Of a stretch of DNA of 8,479 nt, positions 5,665 through 8,479 are shown in pieces. Every line of letters begins with the position of its first letter. Position 1 is the stretch's first letter. Both the position numbers and the translations under genes were made by a program. The notes under the pieces are model-generated. The model saw nothing but the letters and a program-made list of their open reading frames with translations. It searched no databases and was not told where the DNA came from. This DNA is from Lachnospiraceae bacterium. GTDB taxonomy: Bacteria; Bacillota; Clostridia; Lachnospirales; Lachnospiraceae. Location of the stretch: assembly GCA_003520105.1 (NCBI GenBank), contig DOVL01000296.1, positions 1 through 8,479 of the forward strand, written 5' to 3'.

Positions 5665-8432
5665 CAATCCTCACGCTTTTTTTCCGAATGGCGAAAAGCA
5701 ATTAATCCGATCAGATAATATAAGCCCACGACCATTATAACACTGATGAGAATTATCAGCCAGTTAATACTGTATCTGATCTGCATAAAACTGTCATTGA
5801 AACTGCCTGTGAAGCCACCACCTGCATATTCTAATTTTGAAATAAAGAAGCCTGTCGCTATCCCCAAAATCATTCCCGAGAGTGCTGCTATCAAACTTAC
5901 TATCAACCCCTCTGATAAAACGGATTTTTTGATTCCCTTTCTGCTGAAGCCTATTCTTCTGAGCAAGCGGAATTCTCTCCTTCTGCTATCCATATCTGCG
6001 CAACGTACATTTATCATATTTATTGTTACAAATATAGATATTATAACAGCTATCACATAACTAAGTTTCCTAATGGAATTAACTGCCTGTATGCCATCGC
6101 TTGTTTCCTGAAATTTAACATTCGCTTCCCTCAGATAATTCTCTATTGCACCGTCATAATCCTCATAATCAATATAGACTTCACCATAACCGGATGTATT
6201 TATGCCCATTCCTTTAAGATGGTTATCTATTTGAAAAAGCAGATTGTCATACTTATAATCATAAATAAATGCCTCGTTTGCCATAGGAATACTCATTCTA
6301 TCCTCGCCCTTAAGCATTCCTTCATAGATAAAATGATCATAGGCTCTTCCCTCAACTATCCCATATACGTAAAGCTTCTTTCCGTTAGCAGATATTATGT
6401 CTCCGATCTGAACGTCATCATAGTATTTATCCATAATCTCGTCATCGTACTGAGACTTCTTAAGTATGACATTTACGACACCTTCCTCTGTCGTCATCTC
6501 CCCGAGCTCAGCATAGGATATCAGCATATCGTAGTAATTATCAGACAGACCTATATAAGTATTATTGGCTGCCTCAGTTCTTTCCTTTTCCGTTTCAGGA
6601 TTTTCATTATAAATACACTGCATCACATAACTATCCATGTGATGAAAGCCATCCATTTTTCTGATATCACTATAGATAGTATCAATATTCTCAGAATCAA
6701 TCGTTATTGCCGGTTTTTCCTGGTTATTATATTCGGTATTAAATGCCGTTCTTGCAACAACACTGCTGGCGATAACAAGAGTAACTCCAAGCGCCATGGT
6801 AAATGCAGAAAGAATAAACCTCCTGCTCCTGACGACAATATTTTTAAAACCGTAGCCCACCTCGTAACCGAACAGCTTTACCACCAGACTCCCTGACCTC
6901 TTATTCCGTGATCCTCTGCCTGTTTTCTCTGCTTCTCTACGATGTTTCTTGTCAGAACGTATCAGTCTCCTGACAGCCTTATCACCTTCAACATCATCCC
7001 TGCCACAAAGTGCTGTCACCGGACTCATCCGGCAAAGCTTTTCAATAGCTGCAACCATTGAAAAATATACGGTTATTATCATAAATATACCGGTGATCAG
7101 AAACGGTACAACACTGAAATGGTATCTTATAAATCCCTGTGTTCCTGAATACTCTGAAATATATTTATACAGTAACGGCGAACGGTTTGCCATAATGATA
7201 AACAGCTTATTAAGAGGGACACCTATAAGCATGGCTATCGCAATTCCGACCATCCCGAGTACCGTACCTTCAAGGATTATCATCTTGATTATCTGCTTCC
7301 TTGTAAGCCCTATACACCTGAATATTCCGTAATCGTATTCACGCTCATTAACACAGATGTTAAATGCATTTCTGATAATCACAATAATAACAAAACCAAA
7401 GATAAGAACAATGATAAGAAGTGTCGCATAAAGCTGGTAGGTTTTATATGCCGTCACCGTACGTGATGGCTCATATAAGCTCAGGGCAGTTTCATTTACA
7501 TTTGGTTCTGCACCATAAATATCACCCAGCTCTTCGGCACATTCATAAAGCCTTTTCTTATTGTTAAAGCTTGCTATTACAAGTACCTTATCAGTATCGT
7601 CCGTTTCACCTCCGACAGTCACAAAATTGGCAGAATAAGAAAAGCCCTTACATATCGTAATATAGTTCTCAAGAACCTCTGCACTGTCACTTTTAAATAT
7701 GCCCGATATTCTTCTCTTAACAAAGGTCACAGGCATATATTCATCACAAAAAGCATAGTATTCGGCAAAATCCTCCTCTGTAGTTCTCACCGACGGAAGC
7801 TCATAGATACTATCCGGTACCTCCCTGCTTCCATCCGCCCGTCTCTTCTCATAGGTTTCAAGTTCTGCCAGAAATTCCGGCGTATCCTTTACTCTCTCAT
7901 ACGCTTTCATATGCGCTTCATTAATAAGCTCATCTGCTCTTTTCTCAAATTCCTCCTCTGAAATCCCGACCAGTTCTTTTCGTTTGTAAATTATAAATCC
8001 TCCGGGCTTAATATCATATCCGGCGAGCCGCCCAAACTCATCCGGGTGCATCAGAACATCCGTAGAAACCATCACCTCATCTGATGATCTCGGCAGTCTT
8101 CCGTTCAAAATCACAAGATTCTTTAATAATCCAGCATCACTGGCACTTATTTCTTGATTCTTATTGATAAAAATATACTGTATATTATCATTTGAACCTT
8201 CTTCGGATTTACCTGCCATTTCTCTTGCAGTCTTGAAATCAACACTATAAACCGCATCCCAGCAGCCGGACGCTTCATAAGCGTTCTCGACACTGCTCCG
8301 ATCTATATTTATTCCTGTAGAAAAAAGCGTAAATATTATCAGAGCAGATAATGTTACCGCAAGAATTACCGTAGCTGAATGAACCTTATTCTTTGCTAAA
8401 TATCTGAATACAAGTCCTCTGAGATTCTTCAT
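5664..8432 (-). CDS. ABC transporter permease with two FtsX/MacB-type domains
   Basis: 922 residues, complete. The layout is two repeats of one unit. First: TM1 (about 18-40), large extracytoplasmic domain (41-330), TM2-4 (about 333-353, 386-408, 440-462). After a basic cytoplasmic linker (about 465-535): TM5 (538-560), second extracytoplasmic domain (561-785), TM6-8 (786-808, 840-863, 890-912). After TM2 and TM6 come the FtsX cytoplasmic signatures NEREYDYGIFRCIGLTRKQI (362-381) and SRRREFRLLRRIGFSRKGI (816-834), which couple to the ATPase. FtsX/MacB-type transporters act mechanically on peptides, lipids or envelope proteins rather than as classic channels. Next to a loop-less kinase, a role in antimicrobial-peptide or envelope-stress sensing and removal is likely but inferred. 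The first external domain carries a long charged helical stretch (about 155-200) not matched in the second. AAGGAG lies 10 nt before the ATG; the preceding gene ends 7 nt upstream. Confidence 0.92.
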   Translation of the reverse strand: MKNLRGLVFRYLAKNKVHSATVILAVTLSALIIFTLFSTGINIDRSSVENAYEASGCWDAVYSVDFKTAREMAGKSEEGSNDNIQYIFINKNQEISASDAGLLKNLVILNGRLPRSSDEVMVSTDVLMHPDEFGRLAGYDIKPGGFIIYKRKELVGISEEEFEKRADELINEAHMKAYERVKDTPEFLAELETYEKRRADGSREVPDSIYELPSVRTTEEDFAEYYAFCDEYMPVTFVKRRISGIFKSDSAEVLENYITICKGFSYSANFVTVGGETDDTDKVLVIASFNNKKRLYECAEELGDIYGAEPNVNETALSLYEPSRTVTAYKTYQLYATLLIIVLIFGFVIIVIIRNAFNICVNEREYDYGIFRCIGLTRKQIIKMIILEGTVLGMVGIAIAMLIGVPLNKLFIIMANRSPLLYKYISEYSGTQGFIRYHFSVVPFLITGIFMIITVYFSMVAAIEKLCRMSPVTALCGRDDVEGDKAVRRLIRSDKKHRREAEKTGRGSRNKRSGSLVVKLFGYEVGYGFKNIVVRSRRFILSAFTMALGVTLVIASSVVARTAFNTEYNNQEKPAITIDSENIDTIYSDIRKMDGFHHMDSYVMQCIYNENPETEKERTEAANNTYIGLSDNYYDMLISYAELGEMTTEEGVVNVILKKSQYDDEIMDKYYDDVQIGDIISANGKKLYVYGIVEGRAYDHFIYEGMLKGEDRMSIPMANEAFIYDYKYDNLLFQIDNHLKGMGINTSGYGEVYIDYEDYDGAIENYLREANVKFQETSDGIQAVNSIRKLSYVIAVIISIFVTINMINVRCADMDSRRREFRLLRRIGFSRKGIKKSVLSEGLIVSLIAALSGMILGIATGFFISKLEYAGGGFTGSFNDSFMQIRYSINWLIILISVIMVVGLYYLIGLIAFRHSEKKRED

Positions 8433-8439
8433 TTGTGCC

Positions 8440-8479
8440 TTACTCCTTTTCCCTCATCAATTCACTCGTATATCCATCT
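8440..8479 (-). CDS. 3' end of upstream gene, probably the ABC transporter ATP-binding subunit
   Basis: One frame stays open from the right edge to a TAA at 8442-8440 and encodes the C-terminal peptide DGYTSELMREKE. The DG-x-T/I-x-x-E pattern resembles the tail of LolD/MacB-type ATP-binding subunits, which often end in a (I/R)DG element and a short charged tail. The stop is 7 nt before the permease start. FtsX-type permeases are nearly always encoded beside such an ATPase, and none is found elsewhere in the window. The other two minus-strand frames stop earlier (TGA after five or six codons), so they are less attractive. With twelve codons visible the identification rests mainly on context. 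Confidence 0.5.
   Translation of the reverse strand, partial: DGYTSELMREKE
8443..8448 (-). promoter_or_regulatory. Ribosome binding site of the permease gene
   Basis: AAGGAG on the minus strand, 10 nt before the permease ATG at 8432. It forms the last two sense codons of the upstream gene, an arrangement typical of translationally coupled subunits. Confidence 0.6.

Noticed and set aside
5677..5683. Run of seven A on the coding strand near the end of the permease gene, as a programmed frameshift site
   Set aside because: Both alternative frames reach a stop within about ten codons and give no fusion to the next gene, so slippage would have little consequence.
6219..6896. 225-codon open frame on the plus strand inside the permease gene
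   Set aside because: It is antisense to a well-supported permease reading frame and shows no recognisable domain; its Ile/Tyr/His-rich composition is that of a reverse-strand shadow of AT-rich coding sequence.
1..8479. Mobile element, phage, defence island or CRISPR in this window
   Set aside because: No transposase, integrase, repeat array, tRNA or known defence domain was seen; all genes are same-strand transport and signalling genes.

Overview
All genes in this window lie on the minus strand, so transcription runs from the right edge to the left edge. The organism looks like a Gram-positive anaerobe of the class Clostridia, probably Lachnospiraceae (Butyrivibrio/Roseburia-like). This rests on the protein style, purine-rich Shine-Dalgarno sequences (AAGGAG, AAAGGA), moderate-to-low GC, and the SHQLKTPIAS kinase/FtsX permease module that is frequent there. 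The taxonomic call is an inference; no rRNA or marker gene is present.

Right part (8479 to 3659): an apparent operon for an ABC transporter with its own two-component system. It starts with the last 12 codons of what is probably the ABC ATP-binding subunit. Next comes a 922-residue FtsX/MacB-type permease with eight predicted membrane segments and two large extracytoplasmic domains, then an OmpR-family response regulator and a two-TM histidine kinase with almost no extracellular loop. The spacing is tight (7 nt, 29 nt, 4-nt overlap). By family analogy such modules sense and remove envelope-active compounds, with the permease supplying the sensory surface and the kinase reading it inside the membrane. 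A 16-bp perfect palindrome abuts the Shine-Dalgarno of the regulator gene.

Left part (3654 to 1): a second unit with its own good sigma-A-like promoter (TTGAAA-17-TATACT) just after the kinase stop. It encodes a complete 796-residue P-type cation ATPase of the CtpE/Exp7 (calcium-like) type. Thirty bases later comes a membrane-anchored HAMP-PP2C (SpoIIE/RsbU-type) phosphatase, cut by the left edge just inside its catalytic domain.

No rRNA, tRNA, CRISPR, insertion sequence, phage gene or clear terminator was seen. Coding density is very high, with the longest gap being 77 bases. Nothing here is clearly a new system. The points most worth a second look are the regulatory palindrome, the repeat-bearing insertion inside the kinase ATPase domain, and the pairing of a cation pump with a sensory phosphatase.
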